Below, piece by piece: positions 1 through 5,974 of a DNA stretch of 8,652 nt (positions are counted from its first letter, which is position 1; every line of letters begins with the position of its first letter). A program made the position numbers and the translations under genes. The notes beneath the pieces were generated by a model. The model had not been told where the DNA came from. It ran no database searches and saw nothing but the letters and a program-made list of their open reading frames with translations. The DNA lies in contig CAZFPA010000074.1 in assembly GCA_964520975.1 (NCBI GenBank), positions 1 to 8,652 of the forward strand, read 5' to 3'. Source of the DNA: CAZFPA01 sp964520975. Its GTDB lineage: Bacteria; Bacillota; Negativicutes; Selenomonadales; Selenomonadaceae.

Positions 1-116
1 AATTCATCCTGCGTACTTCTGGTCCAGTTATTTCGTGTACGATGTACTAGTCGAAGTACTTGTCGGAATTTCCATCTGCGTACTTCTTACCCGGTCATTT
101 TGTGTACGCTATACCA
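1..116. repeat. Imperfect direct repeat, GTAC-rich, upstream of rpiR
   Basis: Bases 10-49 recur at 77-116 with a 67-base offset. The first ten bases (TGCGTACTTC) are identical, a later block (30-39 against 97-106) matches at 9 of 10 positions, and the middle is diverged. The tetramer GTAC occurs six times, starting at 13, 37, 44, 56, 80 and 104, with several 24-base spacings. The pair GTACTTC (13-19) and GAAGTAC (53-59) is inverted. The stretch lies directly before the regulator gene, so it could be an operator array or a partly duplicated promoter region. An open frame runs through it into rpiR, but the encoded peptide does not look like an RpiR N-terminus. The window begins here, so the repeat may extend further left. 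Function unknown. Confidence 0.5.
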
Positions 117-133
117 GAAAGGGGAAATGTGCA

Positions 134-892
134 ATGATTATTGAGCTGGATGGTGAGGCTGCGGCGAATCTCTCGAAGACGGAACGCAACGTGGTCAATT
201 TCATCAACACGCATGAAAAGGAGCTGGCGAAGATGTCCATCGTGGACATCGCCTTTGAGACCTTCACCTCGCCCTCTACGGTATCGCGGGCCATCCGCAA
301 ATGCGGGATCAACGGCTTCAATGAGCTGCGGTATCGGCTCATGCAGCCGAATGAGGACAAGGCAATCGTGAGCATCAACGAGATCATGAACAAGTCCCTG
401 ATCGAGGCGGAGGCCGTGCTGGAGCGCATTTCGATGGAAAATATCCTGGCCGTTGTGCGGCGCATCCAAAAGGCCAGGCAATCGCGCATCTATGTGTTCT
501 CCCGCGGCCTCACCACCTATGTGGCCAAGGAATTCAGCCTCAAGCTGGCCCTGCTGGACTACAATGTGATGGAAACGGATGATCCCAACATCATGTGCAG
601 TGTAACGAAGAATCTCCGGCCCAATGCGCTGGTCATTATTTTTTCGCTGAACGGCACCACGCAGGAGCTCATCGAGTCGGCGCGCAACGCGAGTCTAGCC
701 GGGGCGGAGGTCATTACCTGCTGCTGCTCGGACAAGAGCCCGCTGCTGGAATATTCGACGAAATATCTGCTGGGCTATAAGCACAGCCATGTGGCCATCA
801 AGGAATACGAGGTGACCTCGCGGCTGCCGCTGGGCATGATGTCGAGGATCATCATCGACTATCTCGTGGAGCAGGGAAAAACGGAAAAATGA
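134..892 (+). CDS. RpiR/MurR-family transcriptional regulator (HTH plus SIS domain)
   Basis: A predicted 252-residue cytoplasmic sugar-phosphate-responsive DNA-binding regulator. Residues about 12-75 form the RpiR-type helix-turn-helix: LSKTERNVV opens it and SPSTVSRAIRKCG (46-58) is the recognition-helix region. Residues about 105-235 form a SIS (sugar isomerase) domain, with the beta-strand/turn features RIYVFSRG (118-125) and ALVIIFSLNGTTQE (165-178). In this family the SIS domain binds a phosphosugar and modulates DNA binding. The ATG at 134 is preferred because a GGGG ribosome-binding site (121-124) lies 9 bases upstream and the protein then begins like other RpiR proteins; a GTG at 35 would add 33 unrelated residues encoded by the repeat. 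Length is normal for the short RpiR type. A run of three Cys (196-198) in the SIS domain is unusual. It has its own terminator and probably controls the downstream PTS genes; whether it represses or activates cannot be seen. A tagR-like role is inferred only. Confidence 0.9.
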   Translation: MIIELDGEAAANLSKTERNVVNFINTHEKELAKMSIVDIAFETFTSPSTVSRAIRKCGINGFNELRYRLMQPNEDKAIVSINEIMNKSLIEAEAVLERISMENILAVVRRIQKARQSRIYVFSRGLTTYVAKEFSLKLALLDYNVMETDDPNIMCSVTKNLRPNALVIIFSLNGTTQELIESARNASLAGAEVITCCCSDKSPLLEYSTKYLLGYKHSHVAIKEYEVTSRLPLGMMSRIIIDYLVEQGKTEK

Positions 893-909
893 AAAAATCC
901 CATCTTGAG

Positions 910-964
910 AACCGGATGAAAATCAATTTGCAAAATGCGAAAAGATTTTCATCCGGTTTTATTT
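910..964 (+). terminator. Rho-independent terminator after rpiR
   Basis: A perfect 15-bp stem (910-924 with 944-958) encloses a 19-base loop, which can itself fold into a small GCA/TGC hairpin. The sequence continues TTTTATTTTAT. It begins 17 bases after the rpiR stop and should end or reduce read-through, so the aldolase-kinase-PTS genes likely need their own promoter. A long perfect dyad between a regulator and its presumed target could also be an operator, but the T-rich tail favours a terminator. Confidence 0.82.
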
Positions 965-994
965 TATGATAAATACAATCAAGCTTGATAAAAC

Positions 995-1020
995 GCATGG
1001 CGGGCAAATCGCTGCCATGC
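995..1020 (+). promoter_or_regulatory. Dyad overlapping a sigma-54-like -24/-12 element before gatY
   Basis: GCATGGC (995-1001) and GCCATGC (1014-1020) form a perfect 7-bp inverted repeat, extendable to 9 bp with one G-U pair, with no T-tract after it. Inside it, bases 998-1013 read TGGCGGGCAAATCGCT and fit the sigma-54 consensus TGGCACG-N4-TTGCW at 9 of 12 defined positions. The invariant GG (999-1000) and GC (1011-1012) are correctly 10 bases apart. Transcription would then start near 1024, about 30 bases before the aldolase ATG. No convincing -35/-10 pair was found in 961-1054. The site could equally be an RpiR operator. No sigma-54 activator gene lies in the window. Confidence 0.35.
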
Positions 1021-1054
1021 AGTGGTCTTATTGTGAAAAAGATGGGGGAATTTT

Positions 1055-1912
1055 ATGCGAACGCTTTTATCGACACGTCAGATGCTTTTTGAGGCCCAGA
1101 AGGGACAGTATGCGGTACCGGCCTTCAATATCCATAACATGGAAACGCTGCAGGTGGTAGCGGAGACTGCGGCGGAGCTGCATTCACCGCTGATCCTGGC
1201 GGCGACACCGTCCACGGTGGCCTATGCCGGGGCTGATTATCTCGTGGCTATGGCGGCCGTGGCCGCGGCACGGACGGATATTCCGATTGCGCTGCATCTC
1301 GACCATCATGAAAAATTTTCGGATATTCAGCAGTCGATCGATGCGGGCTTCAGTTCCTGCATGATCGATGCCTCCAAGGAGCCCTTTGCCGTGAATATCG
1401 AGCGCACCCGGGAAGTCCTGGATTATGCGCACCGGTATGATGTGACGGTAGAGGCAGAGCTCGGAAAGCTCGTGGGTATCGAGGATGATCTCGTCGTAGA
1501 TGAAAAGGACAGTCTGTATACGAATCCGAAGGACGCGGTGCGCTTCATCGAGGCGACGGGAATTGATTCCCTGGCCGTAGCCATTGGCACCGCCCATGGA
1601 CTTTATAAGGGCCGTCCTAAGCTCGATTTCGAACGGCTGCAGGAAATACGCCAGGCGGTGGATATTCCGCTGGTACTGCATGGCGCGTCCGATGTACCGG
1701 ATGAGCTCGTGCAGCAGGCAATCCGCCTTGGTATCTGCAAGGTAAATATCGCTACGGATCTGAAGATTCCGTTCTCGGGAGCCATCAAGGCGTATTTCCA
1801 GGAGCATCCGGAGGCCTCAGACCCGCGTAAATATCTGAATCCGGCCAAGGAGGCCATGCAGGCGGTCGTGCGCCATAAGATCGCCGTCTGCGGCAGTGCT
1901 GGAAAATATTGA
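1055..1912 (+). CDS. gatY: Class II ketose-bisphosphate aldolase, GatY/KbaY type (probable tagatose-1,6-bisphosphate aldolase)
   Basis: A zinc-dependent aldolase of 285 residues, close to the 284 of E. coli GatY, which it resembles along its full length (for example YAVPAFNIHN, IDASKEPFA, GIDSLAVAIGTAHG, LGICKVNIATDLK). It should cleave tagatose 1,6-bisphosphate to dihydroxyacetone phosphate and glyceraldehyde 3-phosphate in the cytoplasm; fructose 1,6-bisphosphate is a related possible substrate. Visible active-site residues are catalytic Asp83 and zinc ligand His84 in HLDHH (81-85), zinc ligands His181 (GTAHG) and His209 (LHGAS), the acidic EAEL segment (133-136), and the phosphate-binding NIATD (231-235). 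The ATG at 1055 has a GGGGGA ribosome-binding site at 1044-1049. It is the first gene of a four-gene unit, and the kinase starts 14 bases after its stop. No GatZ/KbaZ subunit, needed for full activity of the E. coli enzyme, is present in the window. Confidence 0.88.
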   Translation: MRTLLSTRQMLFEAQKGQYAVPAFNIHNMETLQVVAETAAELHSPLILAATPSTVAYAGADYLVAMAAVAAARTDIPIALHLDHHEKFSDIQQSIDAGFSSCMIDASKEPFAVNIERTREVLDYAHRYDVTVEAELGKLVGIEDDLVVDEKDSLYTNPKDAVRFIEATGIDSLAVAIGTAHGLYKGRPKLDFERLQEIRQAVDIPLVLHGASDVPDELVQQAIRLGICKVNIATDLKIPFSGAIKAYFQEHPEASDPRKYLNPAKEAMQAVVRHKIAVCGSAGKY

Positions 1913-1926
1913 AACAGGTGAAGCCA

Positions 1927-2847
1927 ATGATCTATACTCTGACAATGAACCCGGCCATTGATATGAATCTTACAGGCCGTGATATTCAGCCGAACCGTGT
2001 GAACCGGACGGGAAATGTCGTCTATTCACCGAATGGCAAGGGCGTCAACGTGAGCCTCGTGCTCCGGCATTTTGGCATCGAATCCCAGGTTTTGGGATTC
2101 TTTGGCGGATTCACCGGGCGCTATATCATCGACGAACTGCAGCAGCGCGGCGTGAGCGCCCGGCCAATCTGGGTCGAGGATACGACGCGCATCAATATCT
2201 TTGTAAATGATGGTGATCAGGAATACAAATTTGTGAACGCGGGCTCTTATGTGCCCAGGGAAAAGCAGCAGGAGCTTCTGCAGCAGCTTCGCGTATTGCC
2301 GGAGCAGTCGGAGCTGGTCATCAGCGGCAGTCTGCCGCAAGGTATCGCGGAGGAGTTTTACGACGAGATTCTGACCGTCTGCGCTGAGCGGCGGGTACGG
2401 GTCATCCTCGATATCAGCTCGCCGTACCTGAAGGAATTGCTGCGGTACCGTCCCCTGCTCATCAAGCCGAATGATGATGAGGTCCAAAAGGTCTTTGGCT
2501 TTGCACTGGACACAGAGGCTGAGGTGCGGGAAGCTATGAGGGCCCTGCGGGATATGGGTGCGCAGAATGTGCTGCTGACGATGGGCGAGAAGGGTTCCTG
2601 GTTCAGCAATGGCACAGAGCTTTACCACTGCGGGGTGCAGCCGGTGCGGCTCGTGAGTTCGGCCTGTGCCGGTGATGCGGCCCTGGCGGCTTTTTTGAGC
2701 AGCTGGCTGCAGACGGCGGATATCGCGCAGGCATTGAAGAAATCCGCCGCGACCGGAGCAAATGTTGCCGAGAGCAACGCATTAGGGGATTTAGCCAAAG
2801 TCGAAATATATCAGGAAAATATAGAAGTGAGAAAGGTGGAATCCTAA
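1927..2847 (+). CDS. 1-phosphofructokinase / tagatose-1-phosphate kinase (PfkB family, FruK/LacC/TagK-like)
   Basis: A 306-residue ribokinase-fold kinase expected to phosphorylate C6 of a ketohexose 1-phosphate with ATP, making the substrate of the preceding aldolase. The N-terminus MIYTLTMNPAID is the FruK/LacC signature. Other family motifs are NGKGVNVS (36-43), TRINIF (87-92), ISGSLP (132-137), KPN (180-182) and the catalytic segment ending AGDAALAAF, with presumed base Asp250. The usual GAGD anion-hole motif reads CAGD here, with Cys247 (codon TGT, 2665-2667) in place of the first Gly. The ATG at 1927 is chosen because AGGTGA (1916-1921) stands 5 bases upstream; a TTG at 1909 overlaps the aldolase stop and lacks such a site. 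The PTS gene starts one base after the stop, so translation is probably coupled. Fructose 1-phosphate and tagatose 1-phosphate cannot be told apart from sequence; the GatY neighbour favours tagatose. Confidence 0.87.
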   Translation: MIYTLTMNPAIDMNLTGRDIQPNRVNRTGNVVYSPNGKGVNVSLVLRHFGIESQVLGFFGGFTGRYIIDELQQRGVSARPIWVEDTTRINIFVNDGDQEYKFVNAGSYVPREKQQELLQQLRVLPEQSELVISGSLPQGIAEEFYDEILTVCAERRVRVILDISSPYLKELLRYRPLLIKPNDDEVQKVFGFALDTEAEVREAMRALRDMGAQNVLLTMGEKGSWFSNGTELYHCGVQPVRLVSSACAGDAALAAFLSSWLQTADIAQALKKSAATGANVAESNALGDLAKVEIYQENIEVRKVES

Positions 2848-2848
2848 C

Positions 2849-4234
2849 ATGAAAAAATTATTGGGTGTAACAGGCTGTCCGACAGGGATCGCACATACCT
2901 TTATGGCTGCTGAGGCCTTGAAAAAGGCCGCGGAAGCGGCGGGCGCGGAGATCAAGGTGGAGACCAACGGGGCCATCGGGGTGGAAAACGCCCTGACCGC
3001 GGCGGATATTGCCGATGCGGACTGCATCATCGTTGCCTGCGATAAAAAGGTCGACATGGAGCGCTTCAATGGCAAGCCGGTGCTGGAGGTCTCTGTCAGC
3101 CATGGCATACAGCATGCGGCAGAGCTTGTATCCGAAGCCGTTTCGGGCAAGGTTCCGGTACGCGGCGGCAAGGCACCGGATGGTGTGGATGCCATGTTCA
3201 AGATCGATGCGAAGCCGGGAGCGGCCCATGAGATCTACAAGCATCTGATGAACGGCGTATCGCACATGATCCCGTTCGTGGTTGCCGGCGGCGTGCTGGT
3301 GGCGGTCTCCTTCCTCTGGGGAATCTTCTCCTTCGATCCCAATTCCGATCAGTACAATCCGACCGCCGCGCTTTTGAAGCAGATCGGCGGCTACTCGATG
3401 GGACTCATGGTGCCGGTGCTGACGGCCTATATTGCGGCTTCCATCGCTGACCGTCCGGGCCTTGTATCCGGCTTTGTCGCTGGTACGATTGCCGCGGCTA
3501 CGGGCTCCGGTTTCATCGGCGGTATCCTTGGCGGCTTCATGGCCGGCTATCTTTGCCGCTTCCTCGTCAAGTCGCTTTCCGGACTGCCCAAGCAGTTCGA
3601 GGGCCTGAAATCAATTTTTCTCGTGCCGCTTGTGAGCGTCGCGGTCATCGGCGCGGTCATGTGCCTGCTGGCAGGGCCGGTAGCCGCAGTGAATACCGCC
3701 ATGATGGATTTCCTTTCGAATCTGCAGAATTCGAATCCGATCATCCTCGGCATCGTGATCGGCTGCATGAGTGCCTTTGATATGGGCGGCCCGGTGAACA
3801 AGGCAGCCTATGTTACCGGCACGCTGCTCTTAGGGCAGGGCAACTATTTCTTCATGGCCGGTGTATCGGCCGCCTGCATCACGCCGCCGATCCTCATCGC
3901 ACTGGCGACGACAATCTTCAAAGGAAAATTCACGAAGGACGAACGGGCCGCAGGCATGGTCAACTATATCCTTGGCTGCACGCATATCACAGAAGGCGCG
4001 ATTCCGTTTGCCGCGAAATCCCCGCTGACCGTGCTGCCGATTCTCATGCTGGGGTCTTCGATTTCAGCCGTGCTCACGTATTTAATGAAAATCCAGGTGC
4101 CGGCACCGCATGGCGGCTTCCTGATCCTTGCACTGGTGGATCAGCCGCTGGCCTGGGTGCTCTGCATCCTGATCGGTTCGGCGGTCGGCGCGGTCATCTA
4201 TGGTATCACCCGCAAGAAGCCGACGGAGGAATAG
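2849..4234 (+). CDS. PTS fructose-family EIIB-EIIC fusion permease (fructose or tagatose)
   Basis: A 461-residue membrane transporter that imports and phosphorylates a ketohexose, using phosphate passed from EIIA. Residues 1 to about 100 are the cytoplasmic IIB domain, with the phospho-accepting Cys10 in GVTGCPTGIAHTFMAAEAL, the hallmark of fructose-type IIB. A linker (about 101-125) leads to a IIC domain (about 130-455) with multiple hydrophobic segments. Its family motifs are MIPFVVAGG (140-148), DMGGPVNKAAY (311-321), TEGAIPFA (381-388) and PHGG (420-423). Only one IIB copy is present and no IIA domain is fused; the next gene supplies IIA. Ribosome-binding site AAAGGTGG lies at 2832-2839. 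In this family the product is normally the ketose 1-phosphate, which fits the neighbouring kinase. Sugar specificity is inferred from context and is not visible in the sequence. Confidence 0.93.
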   Translation: MKKLLGVTGCPTGIAHTFMAAEALKKAAEAAGAEIKVETNGAIGVENALTAADIADADCIIVACDKKVDMERFNGKPVLEVSVSHGIQHAAELVSEAVSGKVPVRGGKAPDGVDAMFKIDAKPGAAHEIYKHLMNGVSHMIPFVVAGGVLVAVSFLWGIFSFDPNSDQYNPTAALLKQIGGYSMGLMVPVLTAYIAASIADRPGLVSGFVAGTIAAATGSGFIGGILGGFMAGYLCRFLVKSLSGLPKQFEGLKSIFLVPLVSVAVIGAVMCLLAGPVAAVNTAMMDFLSNLQNSNPIILGIVIGCMSAFDMGGPVNKAAYVTGTLLLGQGNYFFMAGVSAACITPPILIALATTIFKGKFTKDERAAGMVNYILGCTHITEGAIPFAAKSPLTVLPILMLGSSISAVLTYLMKIQVPAPHGGFLILALVDQPLAWVLCILIGSAVGAVIYGITRKKPTEE

Positions 4235-4244
4235 GGGGCTTTTT

Positions 4245-4688
4245 ATGCAGAATTTATTTAAAGAAGATACGATTTCGGTCGATCTGCAGGCCCGGGACAA
4301 GGGGCAGGTCATCGATGAAATGATCCGCCTGCTGGCCGGGGCCGGGGTGCTGACGGATGCTGCTGCCTACAAGGAAGCGATTTACGCCCGGGAGGCACTT
4401 TCATCAACGGGCATCGGCTTTGGCATCGCCATTCCACATGCCAAGTGCCCCGCAGTGCGCGAAGCCCGTGTGGCGGTCGGCATTTCCCGTGAGGGCATCG
4501 ACTACGGCGGGGAGAGCAATGAAAAGGTGCGGCTGGTGTTCATGATCGCGGTACGCGACACGGACGACGATCTGCATCTGCGCACGCTTGCCAGTCTATC
4601 GCGCCGCCTCATCGACCCGGTATTCCGCAATCACCTTTCCGCCTGCCAGACCAGCCAGGAGGTCCTGGCACTGCTGCAGGAGGTATGA
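4245..4688 (+). CDS. PTS EIIA component, fructose/mannitol (EIIA-Fru) type
   Basis: A 147-residue cytoplasmic phosphocarrier that accepts phosphate from HPr and passes it to Cys10 of the EIIB domain encoded just upstream. The EIIA-Fru signature STGIGFGIAIPHAK (54-67) is present with the phospho-accepting His65, and the downstream segment VRLVFMIAV followed by HLRTLASLSRRL is typical of PTS EIIA type 2. The ATG at 4245 has AGGGGG (4233-4238) as ribosome-binding site, overlapping the EIIBC stop codon, so expression is probably coupled. An in-frame ATG at 4200 lies inside the EIIBC gene without a good site and would add 15 Arg-rich residues. It is the last gene of the unit and is followed at once by a terminator. 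No HPr-like domain is fused, unlike enterobacterial FruB. Confidence 0.92.
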   Translation: MQNLFKEDTISVDLQARDKGQVIDEMIRLLAGAGVLTDAAAYKEAIYAREALSSTGIGFGIAIPHAKCPAVREARVAVGISREGIDYGGESNEKVRLVFMIAVRDTDDDLHLRTLASLSRRLIDPVFRNHLSACQTSQEVLALLQEV

Positions 4689-4691
4689 GAG

Positions 4692-4728
4692 AAAATACGG
4701 TATGATTTATTTCATGCCGTATTTTTTT
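4692..4728 (+). terminator. Rho-independent terminator after the PTS operon
   Basis: A 12-bp stem (4694-4705 with 4712-4723, one G-U pair), extendable at its A/T base, has a 6-base loop TTTATT and runs into seven T residues (4722-4728). It starts 4 bases after the EIIA stop. It insulates the sugar operon from the heat-shock operon. The A-rich left side could give weak termination from the opposite direction too, although no minus-strand gene is seen. Confidence 0.9.
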
Positions 4729-4818
4729 ATTGGTATTCGGGATAAGAAGGAAGACTTCGCTAAACAGAAATTTATCCATCCGACGTGAAAATAAATCGTA
4801 TAAAAACAAATTGACTTA

Positions 4819-4847
4819 TTGACTTTTTACCTAAAGAGCGGTATATT
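4819..4847 (+). promoter_or_regulatory. Sigma-A-type promoter of the hrcA operon
   Basis: TTGACT (4819-4824) as -35 and TATATT (4842-4847) as -10 are separated by an ideal 17 bases. A start near 4853-4855 would place the CIRCE operator just inside the transcript. A second TTGACT at 4811-4816 is spaced too far (25 bases) to serve the same -10. The region is AT-rich and lies downstream of the previous terminator. Confidence 0.82.
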
Positions 4848-4858
4848 CTTATTAGACA

Positions 4859-4885
4859 TTAGCACTCACTTATTTGGAGTGCTAA
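4859..4885. promoter_or_regulatory. CIRCE operator (HrcA-binding site)
   Basis: TTAGCACTC (4859-4867), a 9-base spacer, and GAGTGCTAA (4877-4885) match the CIRCE consensus exactly in both arms. HrcA dimers bind this element and block transcription of class I heat-shock genes; under stress HrcA loses activity and the operon is induced. Here it lies between the predicted start point and the hrcA ribosome-binding site (GGAGGTG, 4891-4897), so it also forms a hairpin in the mRNA leader. Confidence 0.98.
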
Positions 4886-4902
4886 CAACGGGAGGTGTGA
4901 GA

Positions 4903-5928
4903 ATGCTCGATGAACGTAAGCAGCGGATTCTGCAGGCGATCATTAATGATTATATTTCCTCGGCGGAGCCCGTGGGCTCGCGTACCATTGCCAGGAAATA
5001 CGATCTGGGTGTGAGTCCGGCAACGATTCGCAATGAAATGGCGGATTTGGAGATGCTGGGCTACCTCGAGCAGCTGCACACATCTTCCGGGCGGATTCCC
5101 TCCTCGAAGGGCTATCGCTTTTATGTAGATGATCTTCTTCCGCCGCAGCCCATGACCAGTCATGAAAAAGAGGTCATTGACCGCTGGTATCGGGCCAGAG
5201 TCAAGCGGGTCGAGGAAGTCTTTCAGGAGACAGCCAAGATCATTTCCCGCATGACGAAGAATATCTCGCTGGTGCTGGCACCGCAGATTACCAAGGCCGC
5301 GTTCCGCTGCCTGCAGTTTCTGCCGTTGGACAGCCACCGGGTGATTGCCGTCATCATGACGGATGCCGGCTTTGTGGAGAACAAGATCATTGAAATGCCG
5401 GCCGGTGCGGAATTCACTGATTTCCAGCGCATGGCGCAGGTCATCAATGAGAGCCTGGCCGGGCAGTCCCTGGATGCAATCCAGCAGGGCAGCCTCAAGC
5501 ACATCCGCGATGAAATCATGGATGAATCGCTCTATGAGGCGGCGATGGAGGTCATACGACGGGCCCTGGATTTTGAGAAGCGCGAGCGTCTGTACCTGGG
5601 CGGCACGACGCAGCTCCTGGAGCAGCCGGAATTCCATGATGTGGAGCGGGTGAAGGAAATCCTGCTCATGCTGGAGGAAGAGCAGCTCATGAAGGATATC
5701 CTGCACGCGCATCTGGGTGAAGGGCTCAGCGTCACGATCGGTCATGAAAATCAGTACAGCGGCATTCAGGACTGCAGCATCATTACTGCAACCTACCATC
5801 TGGATGGCGAGCTTTTGGGAACCATTGCGGTTCTGGGGCCAACGCGCATGGAATACGGCAAGTCCATGGCGCTGCTCAATTACATGAACAGCAATCTGAC
5901 AGAGATCATCAAGCGTTTCCGCTGGTAG
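4903..5928 (+). CDS. hrcA: Heat-inducible transcription repressor HrcA
   Basis: A 341-residue repressor, normal length for the family, which binds CIRCE and whose activity in other Firmicutes depends on the GroEL chaperonin. The N-terminal winged helix (about 1-75) includes LDERKQRILQAIINDYI, EPVGSRTIA, the recognition helix SPATIRNEMADLE (38-50) and the wing SSGRIPSSKGYRFYVD (61-76). The central dimerisation/GAF-like part and the conserved C-terminal GPTRMEYGK motif are intact. The ATG at 4903 is used because GGAGGTG (4891-4897) precedes it. A longer in-frame reading from TTG at 4819 would start in the -35 box and translate the CIRCE, so it is rejected. It is the first gene of the operon and is autoregulated through the CIRCE 18 bases before its start. 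Confidence 0.97.
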   Translation: MLDERKQRILQAIINDYISSAEPVGSRTIARKYDLGVSPATIRNEMADLEMLGYLEQLHTSSGRIPSSKGYRFYVDDLLPPQPMTSHEKEVIDRWYRARVKRVEEVFQETAKIISRMTKNISLVLAPQITKAAFRCLQFLPLDSHRVIAVIMTDAGFVENKIIEMPAGAEFTDFQRMAQVINESLAGQSLDAIQQGSLKHIRDEIMDESLYEAAMEVIRRALDFEKRERLYLGGTTQLLEQPEFHDVERVKEILLMLEEEQLMKDILHAHLGEGLSVTIGHENQYSGIQDCSIITATYHLDGELLGTIAVLGPTRMEYGKSMALLNYMNSNLTEIIKRFRW

Positions 5929-5930
5929 GA

Positions 5931-5951
5931 TAAGGAATCGATGATTCCTTA
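5931..5951 (+). other. Hairpin in the hrcA-grpE spacer
   Basis: TAAGGAATC (5931-5939) pairs perfectly with GATTCCTTA (5943-5951) around a 3-base loop, two bases after the hrcA stop. No T-tract follows, so it is not a standard terminator. It may be a processing or stability element separating the hrcA part of the message from grpE-dnaK. Function not shown by sequence. Confidence 0.5.
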
Positions 5952-5974
5952 GAATAAAGAGGTGAGGTGTTCAA

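Noticed and set aside
35..133. N-terminal extension of the RpiR protein from GTG at 35
   Set aside because: The extra 33 residues come from the GTAC repeat, do not resemble an RpiR N-terminus, and the ATG at 134 has a better-placed ribosome-binding site.
965..979. Sigma-70-type -10 boxes TATGAT (965-970) and TACAAT (974-979) upstream of gatY
   Set aside because: Neither has a recognisable -35 at 16-18 bases; the required positions fall inside the terminator stem and match poorly.
1055..1070. Catabolite-responsive element-like match at the gatY start codon
   Set aside because: Only the ATGNGAACG part fits; the second half of the cre consensus does not match, so it is most likely chance.
966..1160. 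Small + strand open frame overlapping the gatY start
   Set aside because: It begins in the terminator tail, has no ribosome-binding site and overlaps the conserved aldolase N-terminus in another frame.
4729..4818. Possible small gene between the PTS terminator and the hrcA promoter
   Set aside because: The 90 bases are AT-rich, with no plausible start plus ribosome-binding site and no recognisable peptide.
4819..4902. Longer HrcA starting at TTG 4819
   Set aside because: That codon is the -35 box and the extension would translate the promoter and CIRCE; the ATG at 4903 has a proper GGAGGTG site and the normal HrcA N-terminus.
4882..5799. Long minus-strand open frame of 305 codons opposite hrcA
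   Set aside because: It is antisense to a well-conserved gene, His/Leu/Arg-rich without recognisable domains, and explained by the codon bias of the real gene.
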